A DNA stretch of 64,000 nt. It comes from Sinonovacula constricta (taxonomy: Eukaryota; Mollusca; Bivalvia; Cardiida; Solecurtidae). Under the pieces are notes generated by a model, which worked only from the letters and a program-made list of their open reading frames with translations, did not search any database and was not told the DNA's origin. Position numbers and translations under genes: made by a program. The stretch lies in contig CM017568.1 of the NCBI GenBank assembly GCA_007844125.1, positions 7,534,675 to 7,598,674 of the forward strand. Reading direction: 5' to 3'. Positions 35,267 through 47,440 of this stretch are shown piece after piece (position 1 is the first letter of the stretch; each line of letters starts with the position of its first letter).

Positions 35267-36047
35267 TTTTGTAGTGTTACTGTGCATCAAACATTGCTTT
35301 ATCACTAATATTCCATCATAAACTGACTCATCCACAAAACTCAAGTCAGACGCAACAATGTCCACTAGATGTCGCCTTCAAGCGGATGTAAACAATGGGG
35401 CATGCACCACAATTTGTGAGGGTTGTGTTTCCAAAGTTAAAATATCGAAAAAATCTTTGTCATGTAGTATTTTGAGACGTTTGAGCTAAAAAGAAAGTTG
35501 ATAATAAATTAATTTGAGTTCTGGTCTTTAAAATGCATTTAAGATTTATCCTATATTAGTGGAATCTGTCCTATTCTCAGTTGATTGGAACACCTCGGCC
35601 ATTTTTTTTCCGCAACATTAATCAAAGCGCCGAAGGCACTGAATTCGTTTTTATTCGTATAAAGCAAACAAGAAAGAGCACGGATGTGATACATCCAACC
35701 ACCGCATAGAGCATGCCCGTTTAACAAGAAGACGACTTTTCTGAGAACTAATCACTCTCTTACACTGTCGATTCATTTCATTAATATTTAAGTTTAACGA
35801 ACCGTAGCTCTGATGGGAATTGAGCAAATTTACAGTCTTCCATGTTGTTTACTACAACTGCATTGTCAGGATCGGCATTATCGGTTCATTGTGTAAACAA
35901 GATCTCGTCAAACAGTTGCGAATTTCTAACTATTGGCTGCTACACTATCGATTCCATAAAATGCATTCCACACGACGCACCGATACGCCCATGAAAAGTA
36001 TATTTTGTTCTTCTGGCAACTTACATTGCTGAAATTTAATAATAATT

Positions 36048-36050
<3 letters not shown>
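35267..36050 (-). promoter_or_regulatory. Probable tetraspanin 5' UTR and promoter-proximal region, CpG-rich
   Basis: This lies immediately upstream of exon 1. CpG is much denser than in the introns: about two dozen in 35400-36000 by eye, against about two in 21000-22000. I see no clear TATA box in the first few hundred bases, so a dispersed CpG-type promoter is the inference. No transcription start can be placed from sequence alone, and a non-coding first exon further upstream is possible. Confidence 0.35.

Positions 36051-36081
<31 letters not shown>
36051..36081. repeat. (AT)n microsatellite
   Basis: Uninterrupted AT tract of about 30 bp. Confidence 0.9.
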
Positions 36082-36085
<4 letters not shown>

Positions 36086-36921
36086 CGACAAAGATTTTAG
36101 ACTACAGGCCCGGAAGTTTTCAGCTGGAGGGGGGTGGGAGGGGGGAGCCTTCATTAAATGGTATTACAAACAAAACAGTACTTATTTGCCGCGAAGTCTT
36201 TATTAGATGTTGTACCCGATAAAATACAACTAAAATACAACTATCAGTAATTATTGTACAACAAACAAATAACAAAGAAGTTTGTACTTTCGACACATCA
36301 AACAAGAAAAGTGTTTATTAAAACTTGGACCAAATTATAATAGATTGTGCACACATTGTCTACCGTCGTATTCCCGTTCACTGCTCATTTGGATTTCAGA
36401 AAAAGAATAAGAAACCATTATTCCAATTGCCAAAGCATATTGTGTTTAAATGTTTAAAATAGCAACATTTTTAGCCAACGAAAACTGCACAAATTATTAA
36501 AGGTTGTATTTAGTAGTTGCCTATATCTAATTTATGTAACAATATTTTATCTGTGTTTGGGGTTTTCGTTCAGGATTTCTTCAGGAAAAATAAAATCATT
36601 TTTTCAGTCTAATCTTTGATGATTTTCAAGAGTATTTTAATTTTAGGACAGTAAAACTCGTAAATCAACACTAAAATGTTCATTCTTTTCAAATCTATAA
36701 ATAAGACCAGTTGGGATTCCTGCTAATAATAGACATCGACGTGACAGCGTATGACGTGGATGAGCTAAAACATAAGTTGTCACGTAGTTTTAAATAGCTA
36801 ACTGTGCAACATGGCTCAGATAAGAAAAAACATGTTTGTGATTGTGGCGTTATGGCTCACTTGTCAGATAGGTGTAGGACATCAATAAACAACATTTTTC
36901 GAGATCTGTTCAGGAATTAAT
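36082..36921. other. Gene-free flank with a G-rich tract and a dispersed repeat copy
   Basis: 36124-36147 is G-rich (GGAGGGGGGTGGGAGGGGGG). 36725-36921 is the second copy of the repeat at 6180-6520. It is cut off exactly where the possible LTR begins. No gene is seen. Confidence 0.5.
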
Positions 36922-37042
36922 TGTTATGTAAAGTAGTACACCCGCGTTTAGGGTTACGCTAGTCAGGTTAAGGGTTGTTTACCGTTGTGGTTTTGATGAC
37001 GTAGCATTCGCGTAACTGCTTGTACGAAAAGGGATCATGCTA

Positions 37043-37127
37043 GAAAGTTCATGTGTTTATTCTTAACTGGGTTTCGAGAATGCTCTGGGTTTCGTGAATG
37101 TTCTAGAAATTCTTTGGGTATATATAA
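37043..37127 (+). promoter_or_regulatory. Heat-shock-element cluster plus TATA box
   Basis: 37091-37108 reads TTCgtGAAtgTTCtaGAA, four perfect alternating heat-shock pentamers. Upstream lie TTCgaGAA (37073-37080) and GAAagTTC (37043-37050). The TATA box TATATATAA follows at 37119-37127. Spacing and orientation are those of an HSF-driven promoter firing to the right, with a start expected near 37150, next to the hAT insertion point. Confidence 0.6.
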
Positions 37128-37166
37128 GGGCGTGTTTGCCGATTTAGAGGAAGTTTGGATAAAAAG

Positions 37167-39549
37167 TAGGGGTGTAACGATATACCGTACGACGGTATAC
37201 CGCGGTTCAATATTCACGGTTCGGTTCACGGTTCACTTCTCAAGAATTACGGTACGAACCGTGCAATACAGTTAAGTAAAAATCCTACATTGTGCTATTG
37301 AGTTCACGTCGAATCGTTGTTGAGTCAGTTGTGGACTATTTTTTTTTACACAGGGAAACGACAAAGTGGATCAAGGTGTAGCACAGTTATGACACTGTTT
37401 GCCGAGATGTAAGCATTCTTGTTTTCAAGAGTAGCTGATCATTCAGAACAGTATTTTGTCATTCTTAATTCTACCATAAGAAGGTTAAATTAGTAAGCTA
37501 TATAGTATATCTTGTATCGGCAAAGCGCATTGCGTAAAGCTAATTAGTATTCAATGGCGGTTGTCAAAAACTTGTAATCTCTGTTTAAGAAATCACTGAT
37601 GGAGTCGGACAATCTATATTGCAAAAGAAAAATCCTTTGTAGAGTTTGGCATTATTGATAACATCTCTGGCTCTTGAGACTTTGGCTAATCGGCTGTATT
37701 GCCGTCATGATGAAACTGTCAAACGATGACAAGAAAACGCCAAAATTAGCGTTTAGTCAAATAGTTTAGATCACCCACCTTATAATCAGAGCAAAGTAAG
37801 TGCCTCTGCATATTGTAGTGAATGAAACTGGTAGCAGAAGCGTTAATTGATGAGCGAGTTAATTTATGCATAGATTGACTCCACCAAATGTACCTGACTA
37901 CAAGGACATAAAATTGGTGCACTTTTGATTTTTGTAGATACAGATCTTGTTTAAATGATGTTTTAAATTATTATCTTCGACTTATAACACAATGCTTGTT
38001 GTTTGTTGTTGTTTTTATTTTTGCTCTGACAAGAATAAATAAACACACGTACCATCCGGAACATGTCCGTCCGAATATATGTACATTTTTCGGTAATTTG
38101 TCGAATAACAATTTGACGAATATGTTGGTACACTCAGTATAAATTTGATGTGACTAATTTAAAATGGTATGCTTTGTACCTTCATGACCAGACTACTAAT
38201 AATGGAGCAGCATTTCTTTGATTTAGAGAGAAACTTGTCTTATTCTGAATCATACGTTGACATTCCGAAAGCAGTTGTAATTGTGATAAGCATACATGCT
38301 CACAGTAATAGGCAAACAATCAATTATATCATACTTTGTCTTAAGCAGTCAACTCGTTTTAAGCAGTGAAATTTAGGCTGTCCGTTTGTTGGCTGCTTAA
38401 TACAAGTGTGACTGTAGTAAGAAACTGTTTAAAGCGTTGCTGGTCTTATTCTGGATAAAGGAAGACATTGTCATTTGGTAGGGGGTGTTATGACATTATA
38501 CATTTTGAAAAGAAATGACATTTCAAGCATTATCTTTATATGCTAATCTTTTGATATAAAATAATAAAACAAAGAATTTCTGAAAATTTCCTAGGTGATG
38601 ATGAAAATGAAAGCATGAGCAATGTGAAATCACAAGCACAATTGATGGCATCAATACAGATTGCCTTTTTTAAGCAGAACAATATCTGAATGCTCTGGCC
38701 TCATTAGTAGGACAACAAGATGTTTTTATACCAGGGAACACATTTCCCACTGAAAAGTATGTATTTAACCATATATAAACTATAGATACCATGATTGTTT
38801 TAATGTTAAAGGAAACAGCCTCCTTTGTATAAACTTGACACATACTAAACACCATGTTATAGTAGAAGGACTGTATATATTATACATCTGGCAAAAGTTG
38901 ATTAATTTGTAAACACAAGAAAAAACAATAATAAGCACTTATATGTATATTTTCTGATATATGATATATTGAATATCGATCATTTTTGTATTGATACACA
39001 TATCATATTGATGATTCTGACCGATACAGAGCCCTAGTAACAACCTGCCAATATTATTTCTCTAATATTTCATACAAAGCACTAACTACTTACTAGCTGA
39101 ATGTGTTGACATTTCATATTGTTATTAAATTTTTATCTTGTTTTTTTTTAAAGTGTACCAAACTGTTGTATTTTTATTTGTGATGGACATTCAGAATTCA
39201 AAAGATGAGAGAAAAAATATTTTAAGAAATATTGTATTACTTTTTATCGTTTAAGACCTAACATTTTAAAGTTTCAGGTGATTCTTACAGTTAAATCATT
39301 TAATATGTGGATAACCTTTTATGTCATACATTCTGATTATTGACTTATAGACTTACAAGTTCTTAGTTTAAGTAAATAGTTATGCTAACATATTGTTTAA
39401 TATTATTCATGGTGTAATATTAAAACTAAGTGATAAGAAAAAAAGTATCATTGGTACCAAAATATTATGTATCGCGATACATATCGTATCGTGTGGTTTG
39501 TATCGCGAAACGTATCTTATCGTGAGGGTAGCGTATCGTTGCACCCCTA
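37167..39549. mobile_element. hAT-family transposon, 2.4 kb, with perfect 8-bp duplication
   Basis: The ends TAGGGGTGTAACGATA and, inverted, TAGGGGTGCAACGATA differ at one base. ATAAAAAG is duplicated at 37159-37166 and 39550-39557. The subterminal sequence is rich in CGATAC/CGGTAC-type palindromes. A short stretch near 38700-38763 (plus strand, FIPGNTFPTEKY) could be a worn hAT dimerisation motif; otherwise no transposase frame survives. Confidence 0.92.
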
Positions 39550-40048
39550 ATAAAAAGTTTGGATAAATGTTTGCTTTAGAGTTTGGACATATAGTTTGGA
39601 AATACTTGCAGCTTCTATATTAGATCTTTCTGTGTTGGAAATTACGTGGACTTACTATATTCTACAGTGATATAAATTTTAAAGTGTTGAATTTGGAATT
39701 ATGTCATTTACATTCGTGTATTGTTCTACCTTTGGATTATTTCAACTCTGCTTATCTACGAGGACATTCTACCGAAAAATCTTCAGGATTATTCGACGTT
39801 GGATTATTAATTGGACTGTTAAAGGGACACTACCTAAAGGGACACACTGTAAGTTAACATTTATTTTGCTTTCTGAAATTTCATCTGATTTATGTGTTAT
39901 TGTTTTATTACGCCATAGATTTAAGTGTTTATTAAAATAAAACATTGTACTAGTTTGTTGCTGGCTAGTTCTTTCTGTTACACCATTTCGTCGTTGAGTA
40001 AACGTGCCATTTTATAAATGAACTTATATAGCGACACCGGTCGTAACA

Positions 40049-41354
<1,306 letters not shown>

Positions 41355-41363
41355 TTATCTATC

Positions 41364-42267
41364 TGTAACATAGGGATCTTAAGGGGGTCCTTGCAATCAT
41401 CTCTGACTCATAAGACAGTGGTGCGGTCCAAATGTTTATTACATCATAAATGGCACATGAGAAGACACACTCTGAAATAGGATAAACATAAAGTTACATA
41501 TCACATATGAGATGTCCATTACAAACATCATAGAATTATGCTAGTACAAAAATGCATGTCCAGTGGCCATACTAATAAAATGGTTCAATACAAAACTTAT
41601 TTAAAAACAATATGACATTATGAAATAACTTGCCATATATTAATACATTCACTCTGACTAGTTCATATGATTATTATAATTTACTACATGACATCTCCCA
41701 ATGATTTAGCATCCAAAGGCAATTAAATAAAACAATGACCAGATACAGGTTATACACAAAATAAACCTAACAAACTATGGGTCAAGTGTTACACACTCTC
41801 ACTCCTTTGACTTCCAACTGTCCTGGTGCCTGGTGTATGTTACTCTGCAAGTGGTTAATAGGAATTTAACAGCATGCTTTTCTACAGCTAGTATAGAACA
41901 ATGCTGTCATTTGAATTTTCCGAAATACGAAGGTATTTACGAACTACAACACTGTCAAAATTTGCAATTAAAATTCCAGATACTAGTAAAACGCAGCGGT
42001 TATTGCAACTCACAGGCTTTACGGTTTATAGAAATAAATGGAAGACAACTACTAAAATGATACGACGAAATAAAACCTCGAAAACCTGAGGGCGAGCTGA
42101 GCATCAAGCGTCCTCTCTCCAGAAAATCGTGCAACCTGTGTTAATTTCCCGGGCTAAAGCGCAAGGGAAATCACTCCCGTGAAACAGCTCTTCAAAGGGA
42201 AATAACTCATAACCAATGGTCAAGCTACACCAATTTAATAAAAATACGAAATCAGCACCCTATTACA
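41364..42267 (-). repeat. 3' LTR of the Ty3/gypsy element
   Basis: On the element's strand the unit starts TGTAATAGGG and ends CCCTATGTTACA, 904 bp, with TG...CA ends and matching inverted termini. The purine-rich GCAGGGGAGGTG lies immediately before it (42268-42279), as a polypurine tract should. AATAAA occurs on the same strand at about 41433-41438. With the 5' LTR absent, no pairwise LTR age can be derived. Confidence 0.75.
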
Positions 42268-42842
42268 CACCTCCCCTGCTTTATAAAATAAGCTATGACA
42301 AACTACCAAATAAATACACACAAAACACATGAAACAACACAATTTAAAAAAATGTCGAATAAGCAATTGCTAAACACTCAAACCACCAAAAGTACAGTCA
42401 ATGCAAACTGTCACGTCAGTAAGTCAATACTCGTTTTATCTCGAAATTGCTAAAGCAACTACAGAAATAATATCTACAATAACTACAGTAACATGACTAG
42501 ATGCTACTAATACATACTATTAAACACTGAGCTACAGGTATCCTCTAATGTGTATTTACTTATCTTCCACAATCTGTCTCTCAACTTTTTGTAAATGTGT
42601 CCTCACATTTACTCTTTGTATATATACAACTACAACAACAACAACAACAATAATGATAGTTAATATTAATTGGTGTCACAACATGACGTTTTTTCACCTG
42701 TATGGATTAAAATTTGCACAGTTAATCACACTCATTTTTCAAAAAAAATATACTAGCTACAAATTAAAAAATTGTACAACATACTGAATTTATAATAATA
42801 GTAAAAATAAAAAAGGAAACGAATATAAATATATATTAAATA

Positions 42843-43181
42843 TTATTTAACAAAAATGCTAACAACTAGTCTCCGCGCCATATCAGAGTCTATGTTGTTA
42901 AATATACCGGACTCCATTAATTCAGAAAGAGTTTGAAATCTTGCATCCAATGGCCTTGAGATCATGGCATTCATCTGATAGTCTTCATATCTCTTCGGCG
43001 GACGTCTCTCTCTTGTTGACCTCCTTGGCAATGGTCTGGGTGGATTATTCTCTGGCGTGTTTTGAATTCCATTGTCAGCAATGTCTTTCGTTTGAGTCTT
43101 ATCCGGATCAATTGATGCTCTACTTTCCTCCATCATGGTGGGCAAATCAGCACTATGTCCTTCACCACTATCCTTTACCAT
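42843..43181 (-). pseudogene. Ty3/gypsy polyprotein C-terminal tail
   Basis: 112 codons, opening hydrophilic and acidic and carrying a basic RRSTRERRPPKRYEDY motif at about residues 54-69. This arginine/proline-rich motif ending in YxDY is common at the extreme C-terminus of integrase in this group. The frame ends normally near 42843. The gap from 43182 to 43316 contains frame breaks. Confidence 0.7.
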
Positions 43182-43316
43182 TGCACCTGCCTTTTTACTG
43201 CTTCTTTAACCTTTTTTTGTCAGAGTGTCCGTCATACATCAATACTTCTTTACTCTGGTTTCTGCCAGAATCGGTAATATTGCTATTAATGGTGTATTGC
43301 TTCTCTGAGGATAATC

Positions 43317-43748
43317 CTAACGAATCCTCTGGTAAATATACAGAAACAACATCTTCAGTTGGATTATAGTTTCAGGCTCATGGGCGTCCCCTGTGCTAAT
43401 GTCATCCACTAGCAGTACTGTCTCATCCTCTGAACCAATGAGGTCACTGTCCTCCCCTACAGCATCACGCTCCTCTTCCTTCCCACTCTCTCCTGATACA
43501 TCTTTATTTCCACAAACTTCGGTATCTGTGCATGACTCAGGCGCATCCACTGCTTACTTCACAATTAGTTCATTATGATGTGCCAACAGGAACAAATGAT
43601 TCCTGTGCAACGTCTTCTCCTTCCAAGATTCGTCTCCTTTTAGTTTGTAAACAGGGATATCTTCTATGAACTGCTCCTTAACCGTATATGTCTCACCCTC
43701 AAACTTATCCGAGATCTTGTGTTTGGAGTCAAAATGTAAACTCATCAC
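43317..43748 (-). pseudogene. Ty3/gypsy integrase C-terminal (GPY/F-like) region and acidic linker
   Basis: Two pieces. 43748-43554 has DKFEGETYTVKEQFIEDIPV and VYKLKGDES...LHRNHLF, the beta-rich module after the integrase core that ends in the conserved RNHL motif. 43550-43317 is an acidic, serine-rich linker (SESGKEEERDAVGED type). A stop at 43551-43553 separates them. Confidence 0.75.
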
Positions 43749-43763
43749 TAATACTCTGTCAGC

Positions 43764-44160
43764 TTAAAAAATCTTTGCTGCTCGTGCTTTCATGTCATAA
43801 TATTTCTTTTGGCGGGCTTTGGCTTTTGTCAAGTGCTCTTCAACTATCTCACGAGTCTTTGTCATTCTGTCTTTCAAATCATCAATGTACTCCTTTGTTG
43901 ATCTGATAACTGGTGCATCATGAGCCTTCTCAAAAATTGCATCAATTGGTAGCCTGGGTTTCCGGCCAAACATGAGCTCAAAAGGTGATACTCCTGTCGA
44001 GATGTGTGGTGTACAGTTATAAGCATACACCAAAGAGCTAACATATTTTTTTCCAATTACTTTTCTGATGACTTTCCAAGGTTCCAAGCATTCCCAGTAA
44101 TGTTCTGTTGAAGCCTTCCGGGCAAGCATTTCCTTGTGGTTGGTAAACTGATGTGTGGGT
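43764..44160 (-). pseudogene. Ty3/gypsy integrase, end of catalytic core
   Basis: The frame at 44129-43764 reads YNCTPHISTGVSPFELMFGR and KPRLPIDAIF, the conserved end of the integrase core, then a coiled basic helix (TKAKARQKKYYDMKARA). The catalytic-glutamate segment (QPQGN...EGFNRTL) is in another frame at about 44095-44160, so a frameshift divides the core here. Confidence 0.8.
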
Positions 44161-44165
44161 CTTCT

Positions 44166-44846
44166 TCATGTCTGTTGAAATGCCTCCTTAATGATATCTG
44201 GCTCGAAGCTGGCTACTTGATTTGAATGGAGTTTAGTTGGGATGCCGTTATGTAAAATGAATTCATTGTAAAAGGTTTCAGCCGTAGTTTTTGCTGTTTG
44301 ATTCCTTGTTGGGATGGCTACTGCAAATTTGGTGTAATGATCCATAATTACCAAAATGTTTGAGATGCCTCCTTTCGTTGGTTCTAATGTCAAAAAGTAA
44401 AAACAAACTAATTTCAAAGGGTAGGTTGTGTGAACATTCACTAGATGGATTAAATCTGCAAGGGGTCTAGTGATTTTACTGAAATCCCGCATGAAACGTC
44501 GGTAATATCCCGCGAAAGCTAAAAAACTCCTAAGTGCGTCTGGCCCAGTAGGTGTGGGCCAATTCTTTACCTTTTCCATCTTAGCGGGGTCTGTATGGAT
44601 TCCGTCCTCACTCACTACATGCCCTAGAAAAGGTACTTCTCTCCTGAAAAACTGACATTTTTCTGGCGCTAACTTCAAGCCAAATTCTTTCAATCTGTTG
44701 AAAACTATTTCAAGGTTTACTAAATGCTCCTCGAAGGTTTTACTGAAGATTATAAGATCATCTATGTAGACAACACATATATGTAGGTTGAGCTCTCTTA
44801 GGCATTCTTGCATTAACCTTTGGTATGTAGCGGGGGAATTAGTCAA
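44166..44846 (-). pseudogene. Ty3/gypsy reverse transcriptase (YIDD) joined to integrase by an internal deletion
   Basis: 226 codons. Residues 1-50 carry TNSPATYQRLMQ and the catalytic VVYIDDLIIFS; then come EKCQFF, FLGHVVS and the FLAFAGYYRRFM region that ends the RT. At about residue 136 the sequence jumps directly into integrase (FLTLEPTKGG, VIMDHYTKFAVA, NEFILHNGIPTKLHS). RNase H and the zinc-binding part of integrase are deleted. Two catalytic aspartates of integrase appear replaced: the one before FLTLE is an aromatic residue, and the one after KLHS is asparagine. The integrase is therefore dead. Confidence 0.88.
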
Positions 44847-45400
44847 TCCAAAAGGTAACTTGTTGAATTCCCATAAGCCATATGGACCAACTGTAAAGGC
44901 TGTACGTTCCTTATGTGTGTCCTCGACCTCAACTTGGTGATAGCCAACTTCATATCGACTGTTGAAAAATATCGCGCTCCATCCAATGTATCAAATATCT
45001 CTTCGATGCGCGGTAATGCATAAGAGTCATTGATTGTCTTTTTGTTCAATATCCTATAATCGATACACATCCTTAACTTGCCATTTTTCTTGCGACAAAG
45101 GACAATCGGTGAAGCATATGGAGACTTCGAAGGCCTGATAATCCCACAAGAATGTAATTGTTCGAGATGTAGACGAACTGCATCTACCATGCCTTGTGGC
45201 ATACGACGATGACGAAGTTTGAATGGTGTTTCGTCGGTTAATTCAATCCGATGTTTCACATAAGTACAACTTCCAATATCAGTGTCCCCAGTTGAAAATA
45301 TATATCGATGCTTCATTAAGAACTGCTCCAACTCTTTTAATTGCTGTGCTGTCAAAATACTCTCGTCAATTTTAAGTTCCTCAACTATAGACTTTTTCAT
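44843..45400 (-). pseudogene. Ty3/gypsy reverse transcriptase, N-terminal part
   Basis: Contains HRIELTDETPFKLRHRRMP, IIRPSKSPYASPIVLCRKKN and LRMCIDYRILNKKT then LPRIEEIFDTLDGARYFSTV with the first catalytic aspartate. Just after STVDMK a frameshift moves the conserved region into the next frame, which continues in the YIDD fragment. Confidence 0.88.
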
Positions 45401-45882
45401 CTATGTTTTCTGTCTTTCGTAGAACTTCCTCAGTGACTGTAACCGGTTGAAGTTCACATATAATACTACGAGGAGGAATGCATACGGTGTTGGTTGTCAA
45501 ATTTGATAAAGTTACATCAAATTCATCATGAGATTCTGGACTGTACTCCACTAAACTCGGTGTAATTTCAATATCATCTGGAATATTGGCATCTTTTGAT
45601 TCATGCAACATAACATTGCACATATGATATGGTATCCTTTTTTTCAGTATAACATCTTATAGTCTTTGTTTCATTTGATCCTAAAATCACATGTTCTCTA
45701 GCTGTACTCCTAACAATGGCTATCCTATTAAAGTTTTTCTTAAGTTTTCTTTCTGACAATGATATTGTCCTGAACGTCAAGTACCATGGAGTGTACAACT
45801 TAGCTTTTTGTAAGAACCTCTCACCAAAATGCTGTTTACAATCTTGTAGAAGGGTATGCAACATATTGGTTCCAAGGATCAC
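45381..45882 (-). pseudogene. Ty3/gypsy protease end and PR-RT linker
   Basis: 45882-45601 begins MILGTNML, the hydrophobic-G motif of the retropepsin C-terminal half, followed by a linker. 45623-45381 holds a second linker portion (CIPPRSIICELQPV). The two frames overlap, so one more frameshift is present. Confidence 0.65.
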
Positions 45883-45960
45883 TGGTGTCTGAGCTGGGTA
45901 TCTGGTATCCGGTGCTACTAAAAAAATGCACGGGTGAGGTTGTGCATTTTCTAACCTTTT

Positions 45961-46218
45961 TTAAATGCATACTTCCAATTCCACACACCCTTTGTATGGC
46001 AGCTGTTGTCCGTCTGCGCATTCGATGTTTAAAACTTGATCAATTGATTCCAGTTCTATGTCCAGTAAGTTATCCTTGTAAAATGACTCTGAAATGAGGC
46101 TTACAACTGAGCCTGTATCAAGTAGGGCAGAAGTTGAGATATTGTTGATCCTTACACTAGCTTTATTAACTTCGCCAATGAGTTTGGGACCTTTCTCTGA
46201 TGAAGTGACTAGAGCCAC
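45961..46218 (-). pseudogene. Ty3/gypsy aspartic protease, N-terminal half
   Basis: 85 codons with the active-site motif ALLDTGSVVSLIS at about residues 30-42, preceded by the beta-strand KASVRINN. The frame stops at 45961, before the ILGTN motif, so the protease is split. Confidence 0.8.
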
Positions 46219-46220
46219 GT

Positions 46221-46698
46221 ATTAGTTTGGGCAGCTCGCCTGCACATGTCCTTTCTAGTTGCATTTCCAACATGTTGGGGTAAATGTACTTCCTGCCGTA
46301 GGCCTCGATGGGTGATACTCACCTCTTCCTCTATTCCCATACAATCCTCCTTGGCCTCGACTTCTGAAACTTGAACCTGGCCTCTGCGCAAATCCACGCC
46401 TTGCACGTCTACTTTCATATGAAGTCCATGGTTTCAGATCCTTACTAATATGTTGCTCTTGTTTCTCTTCTAACTTTCCAATTCTTTTGTCCAACTGCTT
46501 GATCAGATCCTTCATCTCACTCAGCTCGTTCTTCTCCGACTTCTCCTTTGGATCCTTTACGACAGGTCTGCACGGCTTTGTCTTCTCTTTCTCATCCTTT
46601 TCAATTGACTCCAGTTTCCTCAATTCAATCTTGAATCTGTCAAAGTCCTCAATTGTGTCGTACTTGTACACAGCCCGCATCTTCAAATCTGTGTGCAA
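46221..46698 (-). pseudogene. Ty3/gypsy gag C-terminus with zinc knuckle
   Basis: 147 codons: YDTIEDFDRFKIELRKLESI, a lysine/glutamate-rich coiled stretch (LIKQLDKRIGKLEEKQEQ), an RGG-like basic region, then the start of a CCHC knuckle, CWKCN. Reading on past a TAG at about 46252-46254 completes the C-x2-C-x4-H-x4-C pattern, so a single stop interrupts the knuckle. The N-terminal part of gag is cut off at about 46698 where the satellite starts. Confidence 0.75.
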
Positions 46699-47440
46699 TC
46701 TCAGAGGCGCAGTGGACTTTGGCTATTTTGGGTAAATTTCGGCACTTCCGGTCCTGGAGACTGGCAATTGTGCGCCAAAAAAGCCCGAAAAGGGGAAATT
46801 CTCCGTTTGGACTTAGTCTCTGGACAGCATAGGCGAAAATAGCCTGATGGTGCCTGTTTGGGCCACTTTTTTCGGGCACTTACCAATCGGGCTCAGACCT
46901 GAAACCTCTCAGAGGCGCAGTCGGCTGTGGCTTTTTTAGGACAATGCCGGCACTTCCGGTCCTGGAGACTGGCAAGTGTGCATCTAAAGAGCCCGAAAAG
47001 GGGAAATTCTCCGTTTGGACTTAGTCTCTGGACAGCATAAGCGAAAAAAGCCAAAAGTGCCTCTTTGGGCCACTTTTTTCGGGCACTTCTTAATCGGGCT
47101 CAGACCTGAAACCTCTAAGAGGCGCAGCCTAGTCTGGCTACTTGGGGAAAATGCCGGCACTTCCGGTCCTGGAGACTTCCAATTGTGCGCATAAAGAGCC
47201 CGAAAAGTGAACATTCTCCGTTTGGACTTAGTCTCTGGACAGCATATGCGAAAAAAGCAAAAAAGTGCCTCTGTGGGCTACTTTTTCGGGCACTTCCCAA
47301 TCGGGCTCGGACTTGAAACCACTCAGAGGCGCAGTAGTCTGGTCTGGCTACTTTGGGAAAATGCCGGCACATCTGGTCCTGGAGACTGGCAAGTTTGCGC
47401 AAAAAGAGCCCCCAGAGTGAAAATTCTCCGTTTGGACTTC
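46699..47440. repeat. ~208-bp satellite, about 3.6 units
   Basis: GGTCCTGGAGACT recurs at about 46750, 46958, 47165 and 47376 (spacing 207-210). Each unit holds CTCCGTTTGGACTTAGTCTC and CTGGACAGCAT and a block rich in CGGGC. It is much richer in G+C and CpG than its surroundings. It is joined abruptly to gag on the left and to a LINE on the right. The open frames across it follow from the repeat, not from a protein. Confidence 0.9.

Larger units (their letters stand above)
36922..40048 (+). mobile_element. Possible LTR (solo or orphan), split by a hAT element
   Basis: Without the hAT insertion the unit is 736 bp. It begins TGTTATG and ends CGTAACA, which are near inverted. It has a TATA box (37119-37127) with heat-shock elements just upstream, and a poly(A) signal AATAAA at 39936-39941. 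This TATA-to-poly(A) layout is what an LTR shows. I see no target-site duplication (TTAAT against CAATG), no primer-binding site and no gag/pol next to it, so a host promoter with a first exon remains possible. Confidence 0.5.
41364..46698 (-). mobile_element. Degenerate Ty3/gypsy LTR retrotransposon, 5' truncated
   Basis: Minus-strand order gag, protease, reverse transcriptase, integrase, C-terminal tail, then polypurine tract and 3' LTR. Frames are broken by at least four stops or frameshifts, and an internal deletion has removed RNase H and the start of integrase. The 5' LTR and the beginning of gag are missing; the element stops at about 46698 against a 208-bp satellite. No envelope gene. 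It could not move by itself. Confidence 0.93.

Noticed and set aside
36124..36147. G-quadruplex near the tetraspanin promoter
   Set aside because: Only three long G runs are present, so a quadruplex would require splitting a run; no evidence of function. Kept only as a note in the flank entry.
39701..39940. 79-codon frame after the heat-shock promoter
   Set aside because: No recognisable domain; it overlaps the poly(A) signal and a donor-like GTAAGT at 39849, and the LTR explanation covers the region better.
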